A stretch of 64,000 nt of DNA from JBGRQA01 sp041725895 (lineage in GTDB: Bacteria > Bacteroidota > Bacteroidia > Bacteroidales > Marinifilaceae). The stretch is from positions 186,001 through 250,000 of the forward strand of contig JBGRQA010000004.1 in NCBI GenBank assembly GCA_041725895.1. Reading direction: 5' to 3'. Made by a program: the position numbers and the translations under genes. Of this stretch, positions 33,363 through 41,819 are shown piece after piece. The first letter of the stretch is position 1. The number at the start of each line of letters is the position of its first letter. Under the pieces are notes generated by a model. That model was not told where the DNA came from. It saw only the letters and a list, made by a program, of their open reading frames with translations, and searched no databases.

Positions 33363-34994
33363 ATGCCAAAAGGAATTTACAACGTACCGACTGCGCAAAA
33401 TGAGCCAATCTATTCGTACGCTCCCGGTACTCCGGAGAGAGCACAACTACAAGCTATGATCAAAGAGCTTCGCTCTCAGGAAATTGATGTACCCATGTAC
33501 ATTGGTGGTGAAGAGGTAAGAAGCGGCAATTTGAAAGCCATGACTCCACCACACGATCACAAACATATATTAGGTCACTATCACCAGGGAGGTGAAGAGC
33601 ATGTACAAATGGCAATTGATGCTGCTTTGGCTGCCAAAAGTGATTGGGAAAATCTTGGTTGGGAGCATCGTGCTTCAATCTTCTTAAAAGCTGCTGAATT
33701 GATTTCGGGACCCTACCGAATGAAATTGAATGCCGCCACTATGTTAGGACAATCGAAGAACGCTTTCCAGGCTGAGATCGACTCCGCTTGTGAAATTGCT
33801 GACTTCCTTCGTTTCAACGTTCAGTACATGACTGAGATTTACAAGCAGCAACCTCAATCGTCAAAAGGAATCTGGAATCGTGTTGAGCAACGTCCATTGG
33901 AAGGTTTCATCTTCGCTTTGACTCCTTTCAACTTTACCGCTATTGCCGGTAACCTGCCATCGGCTCCTGCCATGATGGGGAACTGTGTGGTTTGGAAACC
34001 ATCCAAAACTGCAGTTTACTCCGCACAGGTATTGATGGAGGTATTCAAAAAGGCTGGTGTACCTGATGGTGTAATCAACCTGGTTTACGTTTCGGGTCCT
34101 GCTGCTGCCAATGTAATCTTCTCTCATCCTGAATTTGCAGGTATCCACTTTACCGGATCAACCGGTGTATTCCAGGACATCTGGAAAAATATTGGTGAGA
34201 ACATTCACCAGTTCAAGTCGTATCCTCGCATCGTTGGAGAAACCGGAGGTAAGGACTACATCTTTATGGACCCAAGTGCATGCCCACAGGAAGTGGCAAC
34301 AGCCATTACCCGCGGTGCTTTTGAATACCAGGGACAGAAATGTTCTGCTGCCTCACGCGCTTACATCCCTGCAAGCAAGTACGACGAGGTTATGAAACTG
34401 GTTCACGAAGATCTGAAGAAGATCAAGATGGGTGGAACAGAAGACTTCACCAATTTTGTGAACGCAGTAATCGACGAGACCTCTTTCGACAAGCTGGCCG
34501 CAGCTATCGACGAAGCCAAAGCTTCTCCTGATGCAGAAATCGTAGCTGGTGGTACTTACGATAAGTCGGTAGGTTACTTTATTGCACCTACTATTATTCG
34601 TGCTATGAAGCCTGATTACATTACAATGGTAGAAGAGCTGTTTGGCCCAGTCCTTACCATCTATGTATACGAAGATAACAAGGTAGACGAGACTTTGGAT
34701 CTATTGGACAAAGGATCAATTTATGCTCTAACCGGTGCAATCTTTGCCACTGATCGTTATGCAATTGAGAAACTGGTGAAGCGATTGACTCACACTGCCG
34801 GTAACTTCTACATCAACGACAAACCAACCGGTGCTGTTGTAGGTCAGCAGCCATTTGGAGGTGGACGTGGTTCCGGTACCAACGACAAGGCCGGTTCTAT
34901 GATCAACCTGTTGCGTTGGGTATCTCCTCGTACCATCAAGGAAACTTTCGTTCCGGCTACAGATTACATGTATCCGAACTTCCTTGAAGACTAG
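33363..34994 (+). CDS. pruA: L-glutamate gamma-semialdehyde (P5C) dehydrogenase
   Basis: A 543-residue aldehyde dehydrogenase of the P5CDH branch, close to the eukaryotic/Bacteroidota single-domain form. The Rossmann NAD site appears in GIHFTGSTGVFQDIWKNIG, the catalytic base in RIVGETGGKDYIFM, and the catalytic Cys in GAFEYQGQKCSAASRAYIP. It oxidises glutamate semialdehyde to glutamate in the second step of proline breakdown. The first-step enzyme is encoded at 38414. A TACATTTG box lies at 33306-33313, and a strong terminator follows at 35059. Confidence 0.94.
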   Translation: MPKGIYNVPTAQNEPIYSYAPGTPERAQLQAMIKELRSQEIDVPMYIGGEEVRSGNLKAMTPPHDHKHILGHYHQGGEEHVQMAIDAALAAKSDWENLGWEHRASIFLKAAELISGPYRMKLNAATMLGQSKNAFQAEIDSACEIADFLRFNVQYMTEIYKQQPQSSKGIWNRVEQRPLEGFIFALTPFNFTAIAGNLPSAPAMMGNCVVWKPSKTAVYSAQVLMEVFKKAGVPDGVINLVYVSGPAAANVIFSHPEFAGIHFTGSTGVFQDIWKNIGENIHQFKSYPRIVGETGGKDYIFMDPSACPQEVATAITRGAFEYQGQKCSAASRAYIPASKYDEVMKLVHEDLKKIKMGGTEDFTNFVNAVIDETSFDKLAAAIDEAKASPDAEIVAGGTYDKSVGYFIAPTIIRAMKPDYITMVEELFGPVLTIYVYEDNKVDETLDLLDKGSIYALTGAIFATDRYAIEKLVKRLTHTAGNFYINDKPTGAVVGQQPFGGGRGSGTNDKAGSMINLLRWVSPRTIKETFVPATDYMYPNFLED

Positions 34995-35058
34995 AATAGA
35001 ATCACTGTCTCGTGCAGGCAGTTATCTATATTGAAATTGTGGAAATAGAAACAATAGT

Positions 35059-35092
35059 AAAAACGACCGATCCTTGGATTTCGGTCGTTTTT
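35059..35092 (+). terminator. Terminator after P5C dehydrogenase
   Basis: AAAAACGACCGA (35059-35070) pairs perfectly with TCGGTCGTTTTT (35081-35092), a 12-bp stem with a 10-base loop and T-run. The rest of 34995-35306 shows no gene. Confidence 0.9.
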
Positions 35093-35306
35093 CTTTATTA
35101 GGAACACAGTTTGAACTGAAAAAAACGAATCTGCATTGATTTATGATATGGTAATTTAGGAACTCCAATACCCAATAAAAATTCAGCAAAGAAAAAAATC
35201 CACGATCCCATTCTACATTTATCATATACAATCATAAAAATCTGCAGCTCTTTTCAGTTTTCACAAAAACTCTTATTTTTGATTAATACTTCATCAAAAA
35301 TTGTCT

Positions 35307-35615
35307 ATGTTCATCACCAGGTTAAAGCAAGTTCTCTATCGAATTCTCAGAAGCAAATACGTGATCAGCTTCCTGATCTTCTACATCTGGCTTTTCTTTT
35401 TCGATCAGCACAGTATATGGGAACGCAAAGACAATGAAGCTACAATTAAAGCCCTCTCCAAGGAGAAAGCCTACTACCTGGAAAAAATTGAGAACGACCG
35501 CAACCGAATTCACGAGTTGAAAACCAACCGTGTAAACCTGGAAAAATTTGCCCGGGAGCAATACCTCATGAAAAAGGAGAATGAGGATATCTTTATCGTG
35601 ATTGAGGAGGAGTAG
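35307..35615 (+). CDS. FtsB/DivIC-type septum formation initiator
   Basis: A 102-residue protein from ATG 35307. A short basic cytoplasmic N terminus, one transmembrane helix (about residues 18-36, ISFLIFYIWLFFF) and a coiled coil (about 45-75) end in the NLEKFAREQYLMKKENEDIFIVIEE segment, which matches the FtsB/DivIC family signature of an alpha-helix followed by FAREXYXM and a short strand. These proteins scaffold the FtsQ-FtsL divisome complex. Monocistronic, followed directly by the 43-bp repeat array. Confidence 0.85.
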   Translation: MFITRLKQVLYRILRSKYVISFLIFYIWLFFFDQHSIWERKDNEATIKALSKEKAYYLEKIENDRNRIHELKTNRVNLEKFAREQYLMKKENEDIFIVIEEE

Positions 35616-35690
35616 ATCTGCTTTGCTCCTTTCGAAAAACGTAAAGCAGAAAAAAAAGAACAGGGCAAAGAATTAACTAACAAAATATTT

Positions 35691-35991
35691 GGGGTACCAA
35701 CACCCTTTCGACGGGTAAAAAGAACCCCTTTTGGGGGTATCAACACCCATTCGACGGGTAAAAAGAACCCATTTTTGTGGTAACAATACCCCTTCGACGG
35801 GTAAAAAGAATCCGTTTTTGGGGTAACAATACCCCTTCGACGGGCCAAAAGAATCCGTTTTGGGGGTAACAACACCCCTTCGACGGGCTAAAAGAGTCCC
35901 TTTTTGGGGTAGCAACACCCCTTCGACGGGCTAAAAGAATCCGCTTTGGGGGTAACGACACCTCTTCAATAGGGTAAAAGAATCTAACAAA
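35691..35991. repeat. Minisatellite: seven tandem 43-bp units
   Basis: Units begin with GGGGT at 35691, 35734, 35777 (reads GTGGT), 35820, 35863, 35906 and 35949, so every unit is exactly 43 bp. The last is the most diverged. Each contains GGGGTaacaacACCCC (a hairpin-capable inverted repeat), then TTCGACGGG, then a (T/C)AAAAAGAA-type purine run and TCCGTTTT or similar. There are no spacers, so this is not a CRISPR array. A 43-bp period is not a multiple of three, so frames shift with each unit. It lies between the convergent ftsB-like and glycosyltransferase genes. Confidence 0.92.
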
Positions 35992-36020
35992 ATCAAATAA
36001 TTAATGATCTCATTAGATTT

Positions 36021-37304
36021 TTAGGAGCAAAAAGAGATCGTCTCCTTTTCGTACTCCCGATACAGCTCCAACAACTCCTTGGCACTATAGATACCGCGGG
36101 TATCACCACCCAAATCGTTCATTAGCAAACGGGCACTTACCACAATACTCTCCTCATCGATAAACTGTTCGTGAACATTGTTGAGGTACTTAAGCACCTT
36201 AAATGCGTTGAAAGCATCGAAGAACTTCTTACGGAACATTTCGGGGGAAGCACAATTCCCATTGATTTTCTCCAGGGTTTCAAAGAACTTGTCCTCTTTC
36301 AAAAAGCTTCGTACCGGTCCGGGCAAATCTACGATAATCTCATTGAGGTAGGTCTCATAATCCACCTTGTAGAATTGCTCTACACGATCGAACAGCACTT
36401 TCAGCTCCTTAAAAGCGGAATAGTTGTATGTTTTGTAATCCACAATTCCTTCGGCCAAAAAAGTATTTACCGCTTTTCCGGTCCCAAAAGGCACGCGGTC
36501 GCTGGTTCGTGGCGAGGGAATCACACGAGTCGTGCTGATCTCATGGAAATTCCCCAAAGGAATAATCTTTTGCAGAAAGTAGAAATCCTCGCCAGCCTGC
36601 CGACGGTTCATTCCCCCCTGTTTGATGTAAGCCGAAGCCCTCACTCCAAAACTGGAGCCCACGGTATGGTAAGCATGTGGATGACCTGCCAAACGCATGG
36701 CCAGCATATAGTAGCGCAAATACAATTCGTACTGACTGATGGCATTGTAGATAACCGGCTCAAACTCCTCCCCTTCCAAAGGATGCTCATAAAAGATATT
36801 AGCTCCGTTGGCTTTGGGGTTCTTCTGAAAACATTTCTCTATTTCCACAAGGTAATTGGGGTCACAAGACGAATCGGCGTCAAATCCTGTAATGATCCCC
36901 TTGGAATTGTCTATTTTATTGAAACGGGCTACCGCCTCATCCATGGCAATTTTGCGAGCGGAACCTACTCCGGCAAACTTCTTTGGCAAATCAGGCTGAT
37001 GCAGAATGTAGAAGCTTAACTTCTCCTCCCTATGGTTAGCGGCCCATTCCGTAGCATCCTGAATGGTTTTCCTGTTCTGCTCCAGAATCTCCTCACTGGT
37101 TAACTCCCCCGAATTCACCATTACAATCACCTCAACACTACAATTGGGGCGTTCACAATTCCACAAAGCCTCCAAACTAGGAATCAGGTCCGGTTCGTTA
37201 AAGCAGGGAATGGTAACAATCAAATTCAGGTCCTCGTTTACTTTCTCCGTGATATAATCGGGGTACAATCGTTGTTTTGCGAGGTATTTATCAGCAAATG
37301 CCAT
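36021..37304 (-). CDS. Family 2-like (GT-A) glycosyltransferase
   Basis: A 427-residue soluble protein. The GT-A nucleotide-sugar fold starts at LNLIVTIPCFNEPDLIPSLE, with VIVMVNSGE, the ARKIAMDEAVARF helix, and the DxD-like GFDADSSCDPNYL. The acceptor-side segment GSSFGVRASAYIKQGGMNRR ... GEDFYFLQ follows; its ED-x-x-x-x-Q tail resembles the ED/QxxRW region. There are no membrane helices. The donor and acceptor are unknown. A TATCTTTG box (minus strand, 37433-37426) is its likely -7 element. The gene is near ompH but in a separate unit. Confidence 0.8.
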   Translation of the reverse strand: MAFADKYLAKQRLYPDYITEKVNEDLNLIVTIPCFNEPDLIPSLEALWNCERPNCSVEVIVMVNSGELTSEEILEQNRKTIQDATEWAANHREEKLSFYILHQPDLPKKFAGVGSARKIAMDEAVARFNKIDNSKGIITGFDADSSCDPNYLVEIEKCFQKNPKANGANIFYEHPLEGEEFEPVIYNAISQYELYLRYYMLAMRLAGHPHAYHTVGSSFGVRASAYIKQGGMNRRQAGEDFYFLQKIIPLGNFHEISTTRVIPSPRTSDRVPFGTGKAVNTFLAEGIVDYKTYNYSAFKELKVLFDRVEQFYKVDYETYLNEIIVDLPGPVRSFLKEDKFFETLEKINGNCASPEMFRKKFFDAFNAFKVLKYLNNVHEQFIDEESIVVSARLLMNDLGGDTRGIYSAKELLELYREYEKETISFCS

Positions 37305-37438
37305 GGGTGTTAATCTTTAGTATATTAGCAATTGGACCAAAAGCAATGAATTCGAATAAAGGGAAAGAAATGAGTATTCTGGCATTTTCCTCCTCGTTCC
37401 TGGTTTCAAGTTTTTGGTTCAGGTACAAAGATACAAAA

Positions 37439-37470
37439 AAGGCAGAAAGCTTACATTTGCTTTCTGCCTT
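37439..37470 (-). terminator. Terminator of the OmpH/Skp gene
   Basis: AAGGCAGAAAGC (37439-37450) pairs with GCTTTCTGCCTT (37459-37470), a 12-bp stem with an 8-base loop. On the minus strand it is followed by TTTTTT. It lies 24 bp beyond the OmpH stop codon and overlaps the promoter region of the glycosyltransferase. Confidence 0.8.
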
Positions 37471-37493
37471 CAATATTATCAGGTGAAATGTTC

Positions 37494-38081
37494 CTATTTC
37501 TTATATCTGGAATTCAATGCGTTTATTACATCATTGGTAATATCCAAACCTGCTTTTGAGTGAAGTACATTGCCTCCTAAAGTAGTACTGATAACCAAAT
37601 CGTATTGCTTGGTTGCATTCAATTCTTTCAAGTAGTTGGTAAGTGTATCGTGCAAACGCTTAGACATTTGGTTTTGCTCTTCCATCAATTCAGTAGTCAG
37701 CTTTCGCTCCAGATTCTGTAATTTTTGTTGCTTCTCCATCAAATCACGTTGTGCTTGTTCCGCTCTTTGACGACTAAGGAAACCATTGTTTTGAAGTTTT
37801 CTTTGAAATTCACCGGCTTCCTGCTCCAGCTTTCTGGCTTTAACATTCAAATCTGTACGAGACGCTTCCTGCTTTTTCAGGAATTTCTCATTCAAATCTT
37901 TAGACAGTTCATAATTACGCAATAAAGAGTCGGTGTTGATATAAACAACTGCTCCTTTACCTGCAGCAACAGCTTGACCAGCTTGGACTGTATTATTGGA
38001 ACCACCGGAAAAATGCATAAAATACAAAGCTCCAACGGCAACAAAAAGAACAACATTCAGGATTAGGGATAAATTTTTCAT
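37494..38081 (-). CDS. OmpH/Skp-family periplasmic chaperone
   Basis: A 195-residue protein: N-terminal hydrophobic signal/anchor (LILNVVLFVAVGALYFMHF), a strand reading GAVVYINTDSLLRNYELSKD, then a long coiled coil (about residues 65-145, with repeated RKLEQEAGEFQRKLQ-type heptads) and a short core (YDLVISTTLGGNVLHSKAGLDITNDVINALN). Skp traps unfolded outer-membrane proteins on their way to the BAM complex. A TATATTTG box on the minus strand at 38230-38223 is a candidate -7 element. Confidence 0.88.
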   Translation of the reverse strand: MKNLSLILNVVLFVAVGALYFMHFSGGSNNTVQAGQAVAAGKGAVVYINTDSLLRNYELSKDLNEKFLKKQEASRTDLNVKARKLEQEAGEFQRKLQNNGFLSRQRAEQAQRDLMEKQQKLQNLERKLTTELMEEQNQMSKRLHDTLTNYLKELNATKQYDLVISTTLGGNVLHSKAGLDITNDVINALNSRYKK

Positions 38082-38413
38082 AAGAAACTACTTTAATGAT
38101 TTAATTGGGCATTGAAACTTAACCATACAACAACCTGGCTTATAATTTTGAAGTCAGGATAAATACTTAAAACGTCACACATGACATAATCAGCGGTTAA
38201 ATTCCATTGTTTTTTCGCATAACAAATATAACTTTTATGCTGAGATAGAAAAATTAATCCCTGCAAAAAATACAATCCGGAAGGCCGGAATTTCCGAACA
38301 CACTGAAGCCTCAGTATATTTAGATTTACTGATAAAGGTCATTCTTTTTCAATACTAAACTTGGTACATTACAACGTTATTAATTAAAGCATAACCCCTA
38401 AATACTATTAACC
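38082..38413. other. Divergent intergenic region between ompH and putA
   Basis: Besides the TATATTTG box for ompH, this stretch shows only an imperfect hairpin (CCGGAAggCCGGaaTTCCG near 38276-38297). The rest is AT-rich with no open frame. Promoters for both neighbouring genes must lie here. Confidence 0.4.
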
Positions 38414-39325
38414 ATGTTCAATAAAATGATTGCAGCCATGCTGCCACATATGCCCAAAAAATTGGTTTGGATGTTCTCTAAATGGTATATCGCCGGAGAA
38501 ACCATCGAAGATGCCATCAAAGCTTCGAAAGATCTGAATGCACAAGGGATTAAAGTAACGGTAGACCTTTTGGGCGAGTTTATTAAAAACCTGGAGGAAG
38601 CTACCGAAAATAAGGAAGCCTACCTGGAAATCATCGAATGCTTCGAAAAAAATAAAATTGATGGCAACTATTCGGTGAAGCCAACCTTTTTCGGTCTACT
38701 TCTGGATGAAGAGGTTTGCTACCAGAATATCCGTACAGTTGTTGCCAAAGCAGCCGAATACGGTAACTTTGTTCGTATCGACATGGAGGATTCTCCTTGT
38801 GTGGATAAGGAAATTCGTATTTTCCGCAGGCTAAGAAAAGAATTTCCAACCAACGTAGGACTAGTGGTACAATCCTATCTTAAACGTACACTAGACGACC
38901 TGAAAAACATGATGGACCTGCAAAATGGCAGTGGTCCTCTTAACTATCGTTTGTGTAAAGGGATCTACGTGGAGCCAGCTGAGATTGCCTACAAAAAGTA
39001 CGCAGAAATTAACGAACACTACCTTGAAGATCTGGAATTCATGTTCCAAAACAAGATCTATCCGGGCATTGCAACCCATGATAAGAATTTGGTTGAACCC
39101 ACTTTAAAGTTGATTGAGAAATACAATGTACCCAAAGACATGTATGAATTTCAAATGCTGTATGGAGTAACTCCTGAGCTACGAAGATCAATTGTAGAAA
39201 AAGGGCACACCATGCGGGTTTACGTACCTTTCGGAAAAGATTGGTTTGGCTATTCAACCAGAAGATTGAAAGAAAATCCGAAAATGGCCAACCACATTAT
39301 CAAGGCCCTTTTCAAAAGAGGTTAA
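38414..39325 (+). CDS. Proline dehydrogenase (PutA-type, monofunctional)
   Basis: A 303-residue FAD enzyme that oxidises proline to pyrroline-5-carboxylate and passes electrons to quinone. The TIM-barrel family motifs are visible: VTVDLLGEFIKN, GNFVRIDMEDS, NVGLVVQSYLKRT, YRLCKGIYVEP, ATHDKNLV, YEFQMLYGV and the C-terminal VYVPFGKDWFGYSTRRLKENP with the paired Arg that bind proline carboxylate. It partners with P5C dehydrogenase at 33363, although three unrelated genes separate them. Confidence 0.94.
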   Translation: MFNKMIAAMLPHMPKKLVWMFSKWYIAGETIEDAIKASKDLNAQGIKVTVDLLGEFIKNLEEATENKEAYLEIIECFEKNKIDGNYSVKPTFFGLLLDEEVCYQNIRTVVAKAAEYGNFVRIDMEDSPCVDKEIRIFRRLRKEFPTNVGLVVQSYLKRTLDDLKNMMDLQNGSGPLNYRLCKGIYVEPAEIAYKKYAEINEHYLEDLEFMFQNKIYPGIATHDKNLVEPTLKLIEKYNVPKDMYEFQMLYGVTPELRRSIVEKGHTMRVYVPFGKDWFGYSTRRLKENPKMANHIIKALFKRG

Positions 39326-39343
39326 TTATACCTCAACGGAGGT

Positions 39344-39377
39344 AAAAAAAATGCGGTTGAAAAACCGCATTTTTTTT
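39344..39377. terminator. Bidirectional terminator between putA and the next gene
   Basis: AAAAAAAATGCGGTT (39344-39358) pairs with AACCGCATTTTTTTT (39363-39377) around a GAAA loop. Both strands have a U-tract, and the last bases overlap the stop codon of the convergent gene. Confidence 0.9.
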
Positions 39378-40092
39378 ACTTCTTACTTTTGATTTCGTGT
39401 TCATACATCGATTTCAAAATATTGATCTCCTGATCTGTGATCAAATCTTCTTTAATCACCAACTTCCGCTTCCGTTTCAATCTTCTCACTTCGGGCAAAG
39501 TTCGCGATAAACTCACACCAACAATCATATCGGGAGGAATCATAGCCCGGTATTCATTCTGAGTCTGGTAATTCTTCAGTATTAGGTCGGTGTTTGCTTT
39601 CGCATCCATAGTTTTAGGGGCAGTGGTTAAAGCTTCGTAAGTCGCAGTATTCACATTGTTCTTGGCCCGAACGTAATCGGGTGTGTTTACTTTAGCATTC
39701 ACAAAAGCTTCCCTAAAGTCACCAAAACGGGGAAGAATCAGAACCTCTCGTAAAGCAACAGTATCTTTGGCCATAAATACTCCAAAAAGATACTTTTCCT
39801 GCTCCAAACTATCGCTAATAACCAATTTTACATCCTGATACCCCACATAAGAATACCGCACTGTATCCCCGGTATTCACCCAAAACGAAAATCGCCCGTA
39901 CTGATTGGCTGTCCCGGCTCTTTGGGCATTGATTCGAAAATGGGTATTGGGCAAAGGCGTCAGCTCTTTCTGATCCATTACAACACCGGTGAAAAAGATG
40001 GAATCCCTCAATGTCCTTTTTTGAGTTTGAGCAAAAGAGGAAGAAACCAGTATTCCGGTAAAAAGAATAAGAAACATTACAATCCGTCTCAT
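39376..40092 (-). CDS. Exported protein with carboxypeptidase-like regulatory domain
   Basis: A 238-residue protein with a signal peptide (about 1-22, ending SSFAQ). Residues 32-110 read as a CarboxypepD_reg-like beta-sandwich (FFTGVVMDQKELTPLPNTHFRIN ... GRFSFWVNTGDTVRYSYVGY), the module also found at the N terminus of SusC receptors. The C-terminal half is basic and helical with RRLKRKRKLVIKEDLITDQE. It is a common type of Bacteroidota envelope protein with no defined role. Its gene is convergent with putA. Confidence 0.75.
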   Translation of the reverse strand: MRRIVMFLILFTGILVSSSFAQTQKRTLRDSIFFTGVVMDQKELTPLPNTHFRINAQRAGTANQYGRFSFWVNTGDTVRYSYVGYQDVKLVISDSLEQEKYLFGVFMAKDTVALREVLILPRFGDFREAFVNAKVNTPDYVRAKNNVNTATYEALTTAPKTMDAKANTDLILKNYQTQNEYRAMIPPDMIVGVSLSRTLPEVRRLKRKRKLVIKEDLITDQEINILKSMYEHEIKSKK

Positions 40093-40165
40093 AGTATAGC
40101 TATTTATTTATTAGGAAGATAAATGTTTTATAAAAGATAAACAACTTGTATGCCTTCTTTGCCAC

Positions 40166-40735
40166 CTAAAACTTCAGGATTACATCTTCCAGTCGTCTTT
40201 TGGGCACATAATGCACACCCTGCTCATCTCTCCAGTATTTTATATCCTCCCCTTTCATTTCAGTTATCACAACTTTTTCTTTTGGTTTTCCCAGGCCCAA
40301 AACCTGTACAATTTTAAAACGATCCGGCAAATTCAATATTGCTCGAAGCTCTTTTTCCTTAAACGCCCGAAGGATACAACCTCCCAATCCCTTTTCAACT
40401 GCACCTAGTAAAATATTCTCAGCCGCAATGCCATCATCGCAGAAGAAGTTCTTACTCAACTCCTCGTCATTCAACTGAATGATATAGGCAGCAGGACGTT
40501 CTCCTTCTTCAGGCCCCACCCAATCGGTAAGATAGCCTGCCCAGGCAAGAGTTTTAAAAACCTCCTCTCTCATGGCCGAATCATTAATCAAAATGTAACG
40601 TAAAGATTGAGCATTTCTTCCGGAGGCTGCAAGCCTTGCCAAATCAACCAAGTCACGCAATTCTTCCTCTTTAATTTTATGCTCTTCGTAAAATCTTCGG
40701 TAACTCCGATTTTTAAGGACCAATTCTTTCAACAT
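40166..40735 (-). CDS. Nitroreductase-family FMN oxidoreductase
   Basis: A 189-residue protein with the nitroreductase fold: N-terminal NRSYRRFYEEHKI (FMN phosphate-binding Arg), LVDLARLAASGRNAQSLRY, then AAENILLGAVEKGLGGCIL and VQVLGLGKPKEKV. These are dimeric FMN enzymes that reduce nitro compounds, quinones or flavins using NAD(P)H. The substrate cannot be told from sequence. It is divergent from the glycosidase-like genes, with about 105 bp between them. Confidence 0.88.
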   Translation of the reverse strand: MLKELVLKNRSYRRFYEEHKIKEEELRDLVDLARLAASGRNAQSLRYILINDSAMREEVFKTLAWAGYLTDWVGPEEGERPAAYIIQLNDEELSKNFFCDDGIAAENILLGAVEKGLGGCILRAFKEKELRAILNLPDRFKIVQVLGLGKPKEKVVITEMKGEDIKYWRDEQGVHYVPKRRLEDVILKF

Positions 40736-40841
40736 TATTTTGTAAATTTAGTAGAAACAACAACTTATTATTCAATTCAAAAGAAAAAAAAAGAATTGAA
40801 TTTATTCCTATTCGGGGAAAAAGTTTTAAAAATTAATCAAA

Positions 40842-41804
40842 ATGTTTAAATGGAAAAAACTGGGAAGGGTATTTAACCCTCTCGATATAAAGAATGTAAG
40901 TTGGCTAAAAGAATTTGCTCAAGCGCCATCGGTACTGGTATTTGATAATTTTATCAGAGTCTATTTTTCATGCCGTCCACAGCCAGACACTAATGGCCAA
41001 TATATTAGCCATACGGGTTATGTTGATTTAAACAGGTTCAATTTATTTGAAATAATAGATATTGCTAAACAACCAATTCTCCCTTTGGGCGAAAAAGGAA
41101 CCTTTGATGAATTTGGCATCTATCCAACATCTGTTATAAGAAACGGAAAAGAAGTCGTGGCCTATTATGCAGGGTGGACTAGATGCGAATCCGTTCCCTT
41201 TAATGTGGCCATCGGCATGGCTAAAAGCATGGATAGCGGAGAAACTTTCACAAAGATGGGAAATGGTCCGATTCTGTCGTACAGTCTCAATGAACCGTTT
41301 ATCCTGAGCGGACCCAAAATAAGAAAGTTCAACAATCAATGGTATCTATGGTATATTGCAGGCAACAAGTGGATTCCCAATAACGGAAGGCCTGAACCCG
41401 TTTACAAGATCAGGATGGCACGTTCCATTGATGGAATTCACTGGAAGAAGGAAGACAGGGATTTAATCGAAAGCAAACTGGAAGAAGATGAAGCACAGGC
41501 AAGTCCGGATGTGTTTTTCTTCGACAATAAGTACCACATGTTTTTTTGTTACCGAAACAGTTTAAACTTCAGAGGCAAAGAAGGTGGGTACAGAATCGGA
41601 TATGCATCCTCTGAGGATTTGATCCATTGGGTTCGGGATGATGCTCAAGTGGGCATCGATATTTCGGAAAATGGATGGGATTCGGAAATGGTTGCCTATC
41701 CACACGTATTTGAGTTGGACGGGAAAATCTATATGTTCTACCTGGGAAATCAGGTGGGAAAATATGGTTTTGGTTTGGCTGAACTGGAAGAATATAAATC
41801 GTAA
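40842..41804 (+). CDS. Five-bladed beta-propeller glycosidase-like protein (GH130/GH43 type), copy 1
   Basis: A 320-residue cytosolic protein with no signal peptide. It begins WKKLGRVFNP and repeats aromatic blades: YYAGWTRCE, VAIGMAKSMDSGETF, NNQWYLWYIAGNKW, KIRMARSIDGIHW, DNKYHMFFCYRN, RIGYASSEDLIHW, WDSEMVAYPHVFELDGKIYMFYLGNQ. The propeller with an acidic residue near each blade resembles GH43/GH32/GH130 families. Proteins annotated as glycosylases of this kind often sit in surface polysaccharide clusters. The reaction is not known. It has a tandem paralogue 15 bp downstream. Confidence 0.78.
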   Translation: MFKWKKLGRVFNPLDIKNVSWLKEFAQAPSVLVFDNFIRVYFSCRPQPDTNGQYISHTGYVDLNRFNLFEIIDIAKQPILPLGEKGTFDEFGIYPTSVIRNGKEVVAYYAGWTRCESVPFNVAIGMAKSMDSGETFTKMGNGPILSYSLNEPFILSGPKIRKFNNQWYLWYIAGNKWIPNNGRPEPVYKIRMARSIDGIHWKKEDRDLIESKLEEDEAQASPDVFFFDNKYHMFFCYRNSLNFRGKEGGYRIGYASSEDLIHWVRDDAQVGIDISENGWDSEMVAYPHVFELDGKIYMFYLGNQVGKYGFGLAELEEYKS

Positions 41805-41819
41805 TAGCTGTTTGGTACT

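Noticed and set aside
35510..35961. Three overlapping open frames on the minus strand across the 43-bp repeat array
   Set aside because: They are by-products of the repeat. With a 43-bp period each frame passes through all three phases of the unit, which happens to lack stop codons. The translations are low-complexity and frame-shifted copies of one another.
35691..35991. CRISPR array
   Set aside because: The 43-bp units are contiguous with no unique spacers, and no cas gene is in the window.
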